NCBI RefSeq assembly: GCF_026745355.1
Contig: NC_079203.1
Location: forward strand, 56,716,141 to 56,780,140
Direction of reading: 5' to 3'
Length of the DNA: 64,000 bases
From: Beta vulgaris subsp. vulgaris
Taxonomy: Eukaryota > Streptophyta > Magnoliopsida > Caryophyllales > Amaranthaceae
Both the position numbers and the translations under genes were made by a program. Under the pieces are notes generated by a model. The model did not search any database, was not told the origin of the DNA, and was given only the letters and a program-made list of their open reading frames with translations. This document shows positions 11,624 through 22,849 of the stretch, piece by piece; position 1 is the stretch's first letter; each line of letters opens with the position of its first letter.

Positions 11624-12909
11624 CAAGAGCCAAAAAGACTTGGTTTCATGTATTTTCTTCCTGTATTAGTTTCTATAAGATACCCTTTGGATGAAAAGAT
11701 CATGAGGTCAAGGTCATAGATATCAGATTACATAACAGGAATAACAAGGTTCTTTTACAAAGTACAGAGAATTTCATTCTAAAAAAATATGAGGGGAAAC
11801 AAATCGAATTAATTTTTTGTAGATGAACAAAATCATATACAGCAGAGAACTGCAAAAAAAAAGACACATTAGAAACTTCTTACCTTCTCTCCGACTGTGT
11901 TCCAACTATACCAGAAGAAATTGGGGAGCCGACACAATGTAGCCTGGATTGTAGATACTTTAATCTGGGCGACTAGCACCACAACCCAACACATACAGCT
12001 TGATGCCTAAACCGATGCATTATCGTAATTCGCAACTAAACATATATACAATATCTATGTTAAGATATAATGTTAATCTTTCGCAGCCAATAATCAGATT
12101 TCTAGTTTTCTACAATTCACTTCTTCCTCTATCTAGACACTAAGGAGTAAGGGTAGAGCAATAGCATGTGGTTGACCAAGATAACTAGAAGATCCATCAT
12201 AAAGTCATGAGAAAAGGTGGTGATCTGGTGACGATGAACAAGTGAACCTATAATCATCCCTGCAGTAATTAAAGAACTTCGATTTAACCAGCGAACCAAA
12301 TCCCAAAAAATCTGTAGTTAAGAAAGTTCTACATGTATATGATAATGTACAAAGAAATATAATGAAAAAACTTAAGCAGGCCCCTTTAGAAGCATAGTTC
12401 ACCATTTCTGTATTCTATATGCATATAGTTATATACATGTTAAGTGTTAACATGTATACAGCAAGGGATCCCTAATTATAAATCAATGAACAAAGCCACA
12501 ATGGAGCAAGTCAAGGCAGCAACTGAGAACCCAATATGACTATAAAAACCAGCGATGTGCTTATAATATAATTTGATTCGACACCAACAATTGGACACAA
12601 TACTAATTAGGGTGCACAAACAAACCAGATAGTATTGAAAGGAGTACTATCTACTAAAGGCCGGCTCTTTTGTTCACTTCAGACTTAATTAAATCATCGG
12701 CACTAAATACTAGCCTTTTGTTCTTGCCATAGACTCAGATACCCGAATCTGCGAACGGTGGAATGCTGAAGTGCCAGCATAGAACCAATATACTTAACTT
12801 ATCAGTCTCATTCAATGGTTTCCATAATTGCAAAAGCAGCTTATATCATATTATCAGTAACAGCACCAATTATAATCCCACAAAAAAAAAAAATATAAAA
12901 ACAAATTAA
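11624..12909. other. 3' flank of TBL gene 2
   Basis: AT-rich sequence shared with the end of unit 2 (17691-18829). No gene is recognised. It ends with a 75-bp block (12739-12813) that is identical in unit 2. Confidence 0.55.
12739..12813. repeat. 75-bp block identical between duplication units (copy 1)
   Basis: From atacccgaatctgcgaacgg to cttatcagtctcattc this block is identical to 18652-18726, while the sequence beyond it carries substitutions and indels. On the - strand it contains a short open stretch ending in TAG, but no start and splice signals I can defend. Function unknown. Confidence 0.6.
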
Positions 12910-13167
12910 ATAGAGGATCCTGAATACCGGGGTTCAGATTCTCGTAAAACCATTGGAGATGAGTTCAGAAATTCCAAAGCACAAGTAACATTTCTTAACA
13001 TCATCCACTTATCCAGCTATCGAAAGGATGTGAACACGCAAATTTTCAAGATTGCTCCAGAGCAGAAAGCAGACCCTAAGAGCTATGCTGATTGTGTGCA
13101 CTGGTGTTTGCCAGGATTGTAAGATACTTGGAGCGAACTACTGTTTGCTAAACTGTTCTATCCTTAG
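12910..13167 (+). pseudogene. Truncated TBL exon-6 pseudogene
   Basis: This is a copy of the 3' part of exon 6 of TBL gene 1 (6211-6495) followed by its 3' UTR. It has no upstream exons. Compared with gene 1 it has lost 12 bp and 15 bp in frame. In the CLPGLQDTW segment just after the DxxH motif, the Gln codon CAA has become TAA (13120-13122). The old stop is at 13165-13167. The DCVHWCLPG motif is still readable, so decay is moderate. It is a by-product of the duplication breakpoint and cannot encode a functional enzyme. Confidence 0.92.
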
Positions 13168-14668
13168 TATGAGGGCCAAGCTGGGCTGGTTTATTTCCTA
13201 GAGCTTCTACAGTTTTACTTTCTCTGAGGTTGGCTCATGAATGAAAGCATCGTGATGCCTTACTCGCCAGGGCCAAGAATTTTGGAGACTAAAAAATAAA
13301 TTAGAGATCAAGAATGAAGAAGTTCTGTGTACAAAATGACGTGCAAATGGTTATGTAAAGAAAGATGAATGATTCAAATTGAATTAATTCTTTGTACATG
13401 AACAATCATGTGACGCGGAAAGCTGCAGAAGATGATGACATAAATTAAAGTTTTGATATTTTTTTCCAGTGAATCTTCATAGTTAGTTGTCAGATGATAC
13501 TTGGACTTATTGTTCAATTCAATGACATTTATATCTTAAAGTTCGCACTTCAAATCTTTCACTCAGCCAGAAAAGATTTACATATATATGACAGTAAGAA
13601 AATGCACATAATAACCAAACTACACCAAAAGACATGGGAAAAAAACAAAGTCAACAGAATTTTGGGTGTTACTTTATGACAGATTTGAGTTTGAGGGGTA
13701 GCTTAATTGGTATCTACTTCCTCATCCATGGAATTGGTCATGGGATCAATCGAGGAGTTTGGGGTTGGGTCTATCAGGGGCTCTAGGAGGATTTTTATGA
13801 AGTTTCCATTACCATTTTTTCGTTTGTTATAAAAGCAGAATGACACATTTAGTGATATTAAAAATGAGGATGCGCTCGACTATATGGGTCCACCACTGTT
13901 CTACATGGTAATGCAAAGGAAGCGCTCAAGAAACCGCAAAATGACAACAATGTCATAAATCATAATATAATTAGTTAATTACAGACACAAAAAATGTCAT
14001 GCATCATTTCAGATAAAGGATGCACATCGACACATGAAAACAACTGGTAGTTTGATTATACAGTACTTAAATCTTATAAACGAAGTCACATATCCATCCA
14101 ACTAATTAATGAAGGACTCAACAACTTAGTAAAGATATTGACTAGTAACCTGTCCAATTTGTATAGTGACTTTTAAGTGATTATACTCAACTTGAAAAAA
14201 GTTCTTTATGACGCCAAAATCCAACCAACTGCAGCCTGAAGTAGTTAATTTATCTTTAGTAATCGTGATGGGAACTTATGTTTACTACGTTACTACCATC
14301 TACCAATCAGATGCTTTTGCTGTCCTACAAAGACTGGTCTTCTACTAGAAGCACAACATAATTCATAATTATAGTTACACGTCTTATTAAAAAAAGAAGA
14401 GGAACCATAGTTCAAAAAGAAGAGGAACCACAGTTGAAAACTGGAACATGAATTTGATAAAACATCTCAGACGTGCAGAGAACTACGTTTTAGCCATGCA
14501 TAGAAAAAGGAAAACCACGTCCCAACAACATTCTTTTTGAGGAAATAAGTCAAACAACAATAAAAAGAGAACTACATACCTTGTAATCTATGCAACTTCT
14601 CTCCTTCTCCCTCCGAATCCCACAAGACTATCCATAGATAAATCAGAGATTCTTTTCGCACGAATCAG
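13168..14668. other. Spacer between pseudogene and TBL gene 3
   Basis: The counterpart of 6496-8321, with no gene of its own. It contains the unit 2 copy of the old SINE-like repeat (about 13681-13815) and, at 14100-14117, the empty target site of the SINE found in unit 1. The promoter of TBL gene 3 must lie in its last part. Confidence 0.55.
13681..13815 (+). mobile_element. Old SINE-like repeat (unit 2 copy)
   Basis: It matches 7141-7290, with an A-box-like GGTAGCTTAATTGGTATC and a B-box-like GGTCATGGGATCAATC. Its presence in both units shows that it was there before the duplication. Boundaries are approximate. Confidence 0.5.
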
Positions 14669-17600
14669 ATGGTTAGGGAAACCCGTCTATCTCCATTGAT
14701 CTTCACCCTCTTTACCTTCATCAGCTTCATTGCCGTACTGTACTCCCATGATTTCTCCTGGGCATTCTCCACTTTCCGTCATCATCAGCAATTTTCAGCA
14801 CTCAATGATCCCCCTCCCTCTCTTGGTTAGTATTCTTTTGGTCCAGAAATGGTAGTCTTATTTATTACTTTTTTTATATTTTTATACTTCAATGGTGGTT
14901 ATCTATAATACTAACTACTAAGCATTATGTGGCCTTAACATATTATTTGAACTAAACACGGTCTTTTCTTCTTTCCTTCTAAAAGTTCACTAGGACAATC
15001 ACAACAAAACTGTACTGTTCTCGGAAAGAAAGAGTAATGGTGACAGCAATATTTTATCATATAGACATATACAGAATAATAGCTAATAAATCGATTGGTT
15101 TTCTTACATATGTTGCATTGTGAAAGATTTTAATTTATGATTGTAGATGAGTTGAAACACAACAAGAGCGAGGAGATGCTTCCATTTGCAGTAGGGAAGA
15201 CACTAAAGGAGTGTGACATATTCAGTGGAAAGTGGGTAAGAGACAAGGAGAACAAGCCTTTGTATGAGGAGTCAAAGTGCCCCTACATTCAGCCACAGAT
15301 GACATGCCAAGAACATGGACGCCCTGACAAGGACTACCAGTTCTGGCGCTGGCAGCCTTACGGCTGTGATCTCCCCAAGTCAGTAACTGAAAACTCTATT
15401 TAAGTCAGTTCCAAATAAAAGCTCCATTTTATTAGAATTCTAGACGACATAGATTCTAGTGGTCCTGTAGCATTGTCAAATATTTAATGCGTTTTATGGT
15501 GGAAAGTTGACTTTAACAAAGTAATGCTGATGAAATAACATACAATACTTATTTTCAAATAATTATTTGATTTCATAATACAATTGAAATAGAGGAAGTA
15601 ATATTAGTGTACTAGTAGGAGGCTTACCAAAATTTCTACATATCTAGTACTTGACACAGGATATGCTGAACTCTAAAAGAGCTTTACCTAATTTAGGAAA
15701 AACGGCTTACAAGTAGTTATCTTCAGAGCTAACAAGTTTAACTTTGAACCAAAACGTTATAATAAGTCAACTTCAGAACTAAAAAGTGAAGTGAAAGTCA
15801 TGTGAAGAGAATGCACCCAAGTAAAACTCAGGATGAAGAATTTTGACGTTGCCAGAAGGATATAACTTGTGTACTGTAATGCATCTAATGCCACATTTGT
15901 CCCACATCAGTTATGTGCACATTGCAGTCTCTGAATGTTGCACAAGGTGTTATTAGGTCAATTTGCATAATAGCATTGCATATACTAAACAAAAGCAGAA
16001 TAATTGCAGATTTAATGCAACCTTATTGTTGGAGGCTCTCCCGGGAAAAAGATTGCTATATGTTGGCGATTCCCTGAACCGGGGTCAGTATATTTCCATG
16101 GTCTGCCTTCTTCACAGCCTGGTACCTGAAAATGGTAAATCCATGAAAAGCTCTTATGATTCATTAACAGTCTTCAGGTTAAAGGTAACAACAAAATATA
16201 ATCTGCATATTCTAACATCAGTATTAAATATGTTGAGCTTCTTAAATGTAACACGTAGATTTACTTCAGGATTACAATGCAACCATTGAGTTCTACTGGG
16301 CTCCCTTACTACTTGAGTCCAACGGAGATGGTATAGGTGATGACAAGGTATCAGAGAGGATTATACGCAATGGATCAATCGATAAGCATGGGAGATTCTG
16401 GGAAGGCGCAGATGTAGTGGTATTCAACACATACATCTGGTGGATGACCCGCCTCAAATTGAAGATCTTGTAATGTCCTCAATACTTAGTTACGAAGAAG
16501 TATTCTTCTCTTCCCCAATCATCTTTTTGATCAACTTCTTAGTTCTTTTCAGGACAGGATCTTTCACAGATAGTGTGCAGAAGTTTGAAATTCTGAAAAG
16601 AGAGGATGCTTACCGGATGGGTGTGCGGAGCATGTTGGAATGGGTTCAGAGAAACATGGACCCAAAGAAGACCAGAGTCTTCTTCACTGGCATGTCACCG
16701 AGTCACACTAGGTACATATGCTCTGCCTGTTCGGTTGTTCCAAGAATCTAGGCCAAAGTATACTACTAAAACCTAATTTTGCAAGCATTTCAAGTCTTAC
16801 ACTTCCAACCACCAACCCAGCAAAAAATCATTGCGATTCCCACCAAATTAAAACCTGATATTAGGCAGGTTGCGTCAGGTCGCTGTGGGTCAATAATGGT
16901 CACCTTGTTAATATGTCATATGATTTTGGGTCGATAACGAGCGGGCTAATTTAGTAGTAAGGAGAAGGGATAGAAGTGAGAGAAAAAAGCATAAGTAAAT
17001 CTGAAGTTCTTAACCTTACATAAATCTATTTAACATAATTTTCTCTTTGACAAAATTACAGGCTACCATTTTAGCCTTGTATTAACCTTTTTTGAGGGGC
17101 CTTGTATTAACCTAGTCCAACATAAGCCTTGTCTATTAACTAGATCTACTGTCAACGGTAGGTATTATGGTATGTGGTGGTCCAAATTTGCCCGGGGGGA
17201 GAAAATGGTAAAGAAGAAAAAGAGAAACTAGAAGTGTAGAACAACGTACATTATCACTCGAGAGAGATAAGCTGTCTTTGCATGAAGAAAAGTACAGAAG
17301 AGATAAACCATAGATAATTTTATTTTAAACTTTATTTCCATTATCAGGAGTATACACTGGGGTGGTGAACCAGACGGAAACTGTTACAATGAAACGACTC
17401 CAATAGAGGATCCTGAGTACAACTGGGCTTTACATTCCCATGAAAGCATAATGAAGATTATGGATGAAGAATTCAGCAGATCGAGTGTACCCTTATCATT
17501 TCTCAACATTACCAGACTTTCAAGCTATCGGAAGGATGCACACACACAAATTTACAAAAAGCTGTGGAGCCCTCCAACCGAAGAGCAGCTAGCAAACCCC

Positions 17601-17690
17601 AAGAGCTATGCTGATTGTGTGCATTGGTGTTTGCCAGGACTGCAAGATACTTGGAATGAACTACTATTTGCAAAACTTTTCTACCCTTAG
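14669..17690 (+). CDS. TBL gene 3: ESK1/TBL29-like polysaccharide O-acetyltransferase
   Basis: Six exons: 14669-14825, 15147-15378, 16010-16184, 16270-16469, 16553-16711 and 17348-17690, giving 421 aa. The first exon begins [20 protein letters not shown], again a signal anchor. The esterase domain has G149-D150-S151 and DCVH (D397, H400), so the catalytic residues are intact. It arose with gene 2 from one ancestor by the segmental duplication. Most differences lie in the stalk after the anchor, around residues 54-70 (a short deletion of Arg/Glu codons relative to gene 2) and in exon 4. The donor after exon 2 is AA|GTCAGT, where gene 2 has GTGAGT. If it were skipped, translation would end at 15403. 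Predicted role as for gene 2; its substrate is not provable from sequence. Confidence 0.9.
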
Positions 17691-19404
17691 CAAGAGCCAA
17701 GAAGACTTGGTTTCAAATTTTTTATCCTTGAATTTAGTTTCTCTAAGATATGCCCTGGATGAAAACATCCTGAGGTCAAGGTCATAGATATGGGAGTACG
17801 TAAACAGGAATAATAAGGTTCTTGTAAAAAGTACCCTAAATTTCATTCTAATGAAATATGAGAGGAAACAAATCGAATTAATTCTCTGTTAATGGACAGT
17901 CATATGAAGCAGAGAACTGCAAAAGAAAAGACATACTAGAAACTTCTTAACTTCTCTCCGACTGTATTCCAACTATACTAGAAGAAATTGGTCTCCCGCA
18001 CAATGTAGCCTGGACTAGAGATACTTTGATCTGGTGACTAGCACCAAATCCCAACACATACAGCTTGATGCCTGAACAGATGCATTATTCCAATTCAACA
18101 TTCAAGCACCAATGGCCTCAATTCTAGCTTATATAAAATATATTTGATAAGATATAATGTCATATTTTAACAGCCAATTCTCGGATATCCACAATTCACT
18201 TCTTCCTCTATATAGACACAAAGGGTGGAGCAATATCATGTGGTTGACCAAGATAACTAGAAGATCCATCATGAAGTCCTGAGAAAAAGGTGATGATCTG
18301 GAGATGATGAACAAGTGAACCTATAATATCTCTGCTTCAAAACTCCAGTTTAACCAAACTTGTATACAGCAAGGGATCCCTAATTACATATCAATCAACA
18401 AACCCACAATGGAGCAAGTCAAGGCAACACTGAGAACCCAATATGACTACAAAAACCAGCGATGTGCTTATAGTATAATTTGAGTCACCAACAATTGGAG
18501 GAAATATTAACTACTATGCACAAGCAAATCAAGTAGTATGGTTCGGAATCGAATCTGTTTAAGTTGAAGATGAAAGGAATACTATTAACTAAAGGCTGGA
18601 CTTAAATCATTCACACTACCTACTAGCCTTTTATTCTTGCCATAGACTCAAATACCCGAATCTGCGAACGGTGGAATGCTGAAGTGCCAGCATAGAACCA
18701 ATATACTTAACTTATCAGTCTCATTCGGTTCCCATGATTGCAAAAGCAACTTATATCATATTATCAGCAACAGCACCCATTATAATCCCCCCACACACAC
18801 ACACAAATTGAATATAAAAACAAATCAAACATCAATGCATAAATTATAGTTGATGAAGAAATGAGCAGATCATACCTAACAATATCTATATTATACTATC
18901 ATCCCTGCTAGAACAAGCAAAAACTGTCACCACGAATTACAAACTTCACATAATTGAAAGTGCAAAGAATTTCACAGTAGGGGGCAGAATCAATGACATC
19001 TTATAAAACAACCAATAATTTGCAAATGAGGGCTAGCATCAAAGCGAAGCAATAATCACAATCGCAAGACCTAACAATTTCTACAGATTTTGGGCGTAAC
19101 CCACAAAACATTAGGCTAGAAATTACATGCCCATTATCAAAGTTGTTTACTTTGATGCCAAATAAACATGAAGTAGGGAGTACTAGATAATAGGGCTTAG
19201 GGTTTACCAGCAAACGAAAACAAAGGGTGGTTTCCAGTAAAAGGAAAATTAGACAATATCAGGATCATAGATCATAGAACCATCGTCCATCGCTATCATT
19301 TTGATGTTGGCGGGTAATCTCTCTAGTCTCTATCACAAATTCACAATTGAATTGCAAATGGAAAATTTAATTGTGGGATTGATTCATAATAACTCAGACA
19401 TTCA
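17691..19404. other. 3' flank of TBL gene 3 and spacer
   Basis: 17691-18829 belongs to duplication unit 2; 18830-19404 is single-copy here. No gene is recognised. Around 19280-19350 the - strand has a short ATG frame of 16 codons in a CT-rich setting that resembles a 5' leader, but nothing downstream supports a gene. Confidence 0.5.
18652..18726. repeat. 75-bp block identical between duplication units (copy 2)
   Basis: Identical to 12739-12813; see that entry. Confidence 0.6.
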
Positions 19405-20168
19405 CATCCTTCGCGGTTTGGGTTGGTTTGCGATTTTAGAATTACGGTTTGGGTTATGATTTCAAGCAAACCGCGGTTTGCGGTTTGGGTTGGGTTTTAA
19501 TTATTGTAAATCAAAACCGCACCGCAAATTACAATTTATATTTTCTTTTTTTTATTTTTTTTAAATATAATTGACAAGGTGGCATACAAGTATATAGCTG
19601 AAAAAAGAAGTTTGAGGTAAAGAACTTTAACAATTTTGATAAATTATTATCTACTTCCTCCGGTTTTTTATAGATGCTACATTTTCCTTAAATGGAAATG
19701 TCATAATAGATGCTACATACCATAAATGGATTCCTTTTCACCATAAAAATCTTAAAATACTATTAAAAAGTTGGTGGTCCCCCACCTTCTCTTTTAAAAT
19801 ACTCATACTTTTTCCTTAACAAATGTTTTTATATTCAAAAAGTGGTGGTCCCCTACTTTCTCTTTCTACCTTTCTTAAAAACCCTCCACTTTCTCTATGT
19901 AGCAAGAATAAAAACACGGAGGGAAGTATGTGTTAATTATGAAGTCAACTTCATATGTATTTGACTCTTATTAACAATCTTTTTTTTACTCTAAGATTAC
20001 AAAACTAATGTCACGGAGGAAAAAAATGGTTAAACCGCACCAAACCGTTTTTGCGCGGTTCGATTTGGGTTGGTTTGGGCAAAAGTGCGGTGCGTTTGGG
20101 TTGGAAAAATGTCAAACCGTATATTTGCGGTTTGGGTTGGATTACATCCCAAACCGCGAACACCCCTA
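19405..20168. mobile_element. Decayed hAT-like non-autonomous element
   Basis: Both ends are rich in repeats of gcggtttgggttgg in opposite orientation: cttcgcggtttgggttgg at the left and ccaaaccgcgaacaccccta at the right. This is typical of small plant hAT elements with ends like TAGGGGTGTTCGCGG. The middle is AT-rich and contains a nested Stowaway MITE. No convincing 8-bp target duplication remains, so the boundaries are approximate. Confidence 0.6.
19654..19926. mobile_element. Stowaway MITE nested in the hAT-like element
   Basis: 273 bp with inverted ends (cttcctccggttttttata at the left, aaaacacggagggaag at the right) and flanking TA on both sides (19652-19653 and 19927-19928). It lies wholly inside the hAT-like element, so it inserted later. 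Confidence 0.88.
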
Positions 20169-20189
20169 CACACCATACATCTAGTAAAT

Positions 20190-20505
20190 TTGCTTCATTT
20201 TCGATGAGTAAATGTTCTATTTCAACAAATGTTTATTTTAACCATATTTTTCAGCAAAATATTCTATTTTACGTAAAAATTATTCTAATAAGTAAATGTT
20301 TTATTTCAACAAAATGTTCGCTTTAAGCTTATTTTTCAGCAAAAAATTATGTTCTATTTTTCATGAACATTGTTCTATTTTCGATAAGCAAATTTTCTAT
20401 TTTAAAAAATGTTCTTTTAAAACTTATTTTCCACCACTATGTTCTATTTTCCCTGAAAATGTGTTTATATTTGATAAGCATATCTATTTAATTAATTGAA
20501 TTCTA
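20190..20505. repeat. Degenerate tandem array built on atgttctatttt
   Basis: Irregular repetition of atgttctattttc, separated by variants of gataagcaaat and ttatttttcagcaaa, with roughly 60-75 bp between equivalent points. It is not coding. Confidence 0.6.
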
Positions 20506-20706
20506 GTAATTTTCCACTTCAACAATAAAATGTTCATTTCGTAATTGGATTGTGGTAATGTTCCACTTCAACGGTAAAATGTTATTTTTCGTAAATGAAT
20601 TTTTGCAATGTTCCATTTCAACAGTAAAAATGTTTTGTTTTCGAAAGTGAATTTTTATAATGTTCTACTTCAAGAGTAAAATATTCATTCGTCTTCGTAA
20701 ATGTTC
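20506..20706. repeat. Minisatellite, about 50 bp x 4
   Basis: Four consecutive units start at 20506, 20555, 20605 and 20657. Each begins like gtaatgttccacttcaac and continues ggtaaaatgttNNtttcgtaa. The array is followed at 20722-20743 by a hairpin (GAGCACA, 8-base loop, TGTGCTC) and CTAG. Confidence 0.75.
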
Positions 20707-20769
20707 TATTTTATATTGTGTGAGCACAGTTCTCATTGTGCTCCTAGGAACACAATGCACACATTAGTG

Positions 20770-22368
20770 GTAGATCAGATCAAGATGAGGTAGATAATGT
20801 GATGAGTCATGACTCATGAGTGAGACTATCCTTAGATAATGGTTTCACAGTAAATTTTGGGCTTTTGGACATTGAGTTGCAGGTTTGAAAGTTGCATCTG
20901 GTATTTCTAATGTGTTATAAATTTAGCCTATATAGTTGATGGCCAAATGTAAAAAGATGTCATTAGTTAATCATACAAGTTGTTAAAGCCCAAATTTTGT
21001 GGAGATGGTGGAGGGGATGAAGACAACAAAGAGATTAAGATTATGCAATTATAGTTAACTGTTCATAGCATCAACTAACTTTTTTATTTTAAACCCTAGC
21101 CTCCTCCTCTTTCCTCTACCCTCTCTTCTAAAAAACCTAATTATTTGGCCCATAGCTAAAAGTTGGTCCACTTGGAGTTTTATTAGGCCCCCATCGGAAA
21201 TCCCTTTGGTGGTAAGAATGGTCGTGTTCGACCAACACCTCTCGCAGGTCAGCCAATCCAAATACACAAGTCCATGCTTAAAAGTAAGGAGTATAAGGAA
21301 ATCCCTACTTTCAAATACAAGTAGATCGTACCGTAATGGGGTTCGAACTTATGTTCAAAGTCACGAAATGAGCTCCCCACCACATAAAATGGTGAAATGC
21401 ATTGCGGTATAATACTCCTACAGGCTACAACTACTCATTTGGATTGGGTGGAACAACTGCGCTGCCATACCAATACCATCCTAGTAGGACCCGGACCCGG
21501 ACTCAGACCCCACACTCGATCGGTACCTAACTCACACGAGCTGGTCACAGGCACACAGAGGAGAGGATTCAGGAGAGAAGAGAAGAGGAAAGAGAGTGTT
21601 GCCAATTTGACCAGTCAGCAGCAGGTTCATGTCAGGGATTAGATGACCTCATAAGATGCATGCCGTTGCCTGCCTTGTCTCACAAGTGGGGTGCCTACTA
21701 TTATTATGGACTTTGCCCCTTCGTCCATCCCTAATACTATTATTAGTACCCAATCTAACCTCCTTTTTTTTCTTTCTTCTTCTCATCATAATATTCCCTT
21801 TTACTTACTTACTTTCTTTCTAAGTAAATTCACATATTGCACATCTGCATGCCACCAAAAACAAGTGTCTATAGACTATACAACCAAGAACCAACCCTTA
21901 TTTCGTTGGGTTCGATGCAAACCAATTTTCCAGAATATATATTCTACTCCAACCAGTTTAAATAATGAACGTAGGCCAAACTGTCTATCATATATTACTA
22001 AGGTCCAATAAATATCATGATATTCAAGATTGTTTTTCGTCGACATTATTCTTCTTTCTCACTGTTCTGGTCTTCTTACCACAAAATTACATGTTATTTA
22101 ACCTAACTTTTTCTCATAATAAGTTATATTTTAAATTTTTTTACCTACATACTCATTTGTCCCTAAATATCGAGTCCAATTTCCTTTTTATTAACCTATT
22201 CTCCAATATCTTTAACATATATATTTTGACAATTTTAACAAGATACCACATCATATTTGTTCTTGACTTCTTGTTACATATAAGTGGAAAAAACTAGTCA
22301 AAGTTGAAGAGATTAACCTTTGAAAATTAGACATTTGAGATCATCAAATGAAGCATCGTAGATTGAAA
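20770..22368. other. Gene-free spacer with one dispersed-repeat candidate
   Basis: Open frames between 21397 and 22297 are short, show no known motif and contain unlikely residue runs, so I take them as chance. Bases 21200-21395 (gttcgaccaacacctctcgc ... ggggttcgaact) resemble 43660-43820 and probably belong to one dispersed repeat family with a tRNA-like B box. Confidence 0.45.
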
Positions 22369-22640
22369 TCTATCTATATAAATATATTAAAAGGTATTCT
22401 TAATAAAGGAATGGAGACATGTGGTGCTCTCTTTAGGGGAATTTTACTTTATGTAATTCATGTAAAATAAAAAAAAATTAGAAATTGCATAGTATAAGAT
22501 TTGATCTCGTGACCGAGAGTTCATATATATTAAAGTTTTAACCACTAGACCAAGTTGTATTTAGTGTTAACATTTTAAAGTACGATATTAATAAAACAAA
22601 TTTTTCTTTACCCGTGGCATAGCTCGGACCTAATAACTAG
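22369..22640 (+). mobile_element. Small non-autonomous Helitron (272 bp)
   Basis: It starts TCTATCTATATAAATATATT after an A and ends in ...CCTAATAACTAG before a T, with a decayed GC-rich palindrome just inside the 3' end (CCCGTGGCATAGCTCGG). It is the same family as 46431-46695. Inside, in reverse orientation, is a tRNA-like module (complement of TTGGTCTAGTGGTTAAAACT ... GATCAAATCTTATAC) shared by both copies. Confidence 0.78.
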
Positions 22641-22849
22641 TTAATACTTATTATTAGACAACACTAATCATATTTAGACTAACATGATTAATACACCAAC
22701 TAGATAGGCTTAGGTTTTTCTACAAATATTTTTCTTTCATGTATGGAGAATATTCGTATGTGTTCCTTAATAGATTTTTCATTTGGTTATTGTACGACTT
22801 TAAAATAATCTTTCACTACTCATATTCTAATTATATAAGTAATAGCATA

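Larger units (their letters stand above)
6211..12909. repeat. Segmental duplication, unit 1
   Basis: Unit 1 runs from inside exon 6 of TBL gene 1, through TBL gene 2, to 12909. It is repeated as unit 2 (12910-18829). The order of landmarks is the same: 3' part of gene 1 exon 6, 3' UTR with ctgcagaagatgatgaca, an old SINE-like repeat, the promoter and six exons of a TBL gene, its 3' flank, and a 75-bp identical block. The unit ends at tataaaaacaaattaaa, matching tataaaaacaaatcaaa at the end of unit 2. Unit 1 is about 780 bp longer, partly through a later SINE and extra sequence with a MITE in intron 1. Confidence 0.9.
12910..18829. repeat. Segmental duplication, unit 2
   Basis: The second copy of the unit that starts inside TBL gene 1 exon 6. 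It begins atagaggatcctgaatacc (compare atagacgatcctgaatact at 6211) and runs through TBL gene 3 to caaatcaaa at 18829, after which similarity to unit 1 ends. The junction with unit 1 shows no long homology, as expected for an illegitimate rather than homologous exchange. Confidence 0.9.

Noticed and set aside
12730..12780. Reverse strand reads ATGGCAAGAACAAAA (MARTK), like the start of histone H3
   Set aside because: The next codons give a stop and no donor GT follows in frame; no other H3 exon is nearby. Chance.
12770..12786. tgaagtgccagcat resembles miR167 (TGAAGCTGCCAGCAT) with one base missing
   Set aside because: The missing base lies in the mature part and no complementary arm for a precursor hairpin is present on either side.
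21397..22297. Open frames of 81-110 codons on the + strand
   Set aside because: No known motif, no splice context, overlapping frames, low-complexity composition.
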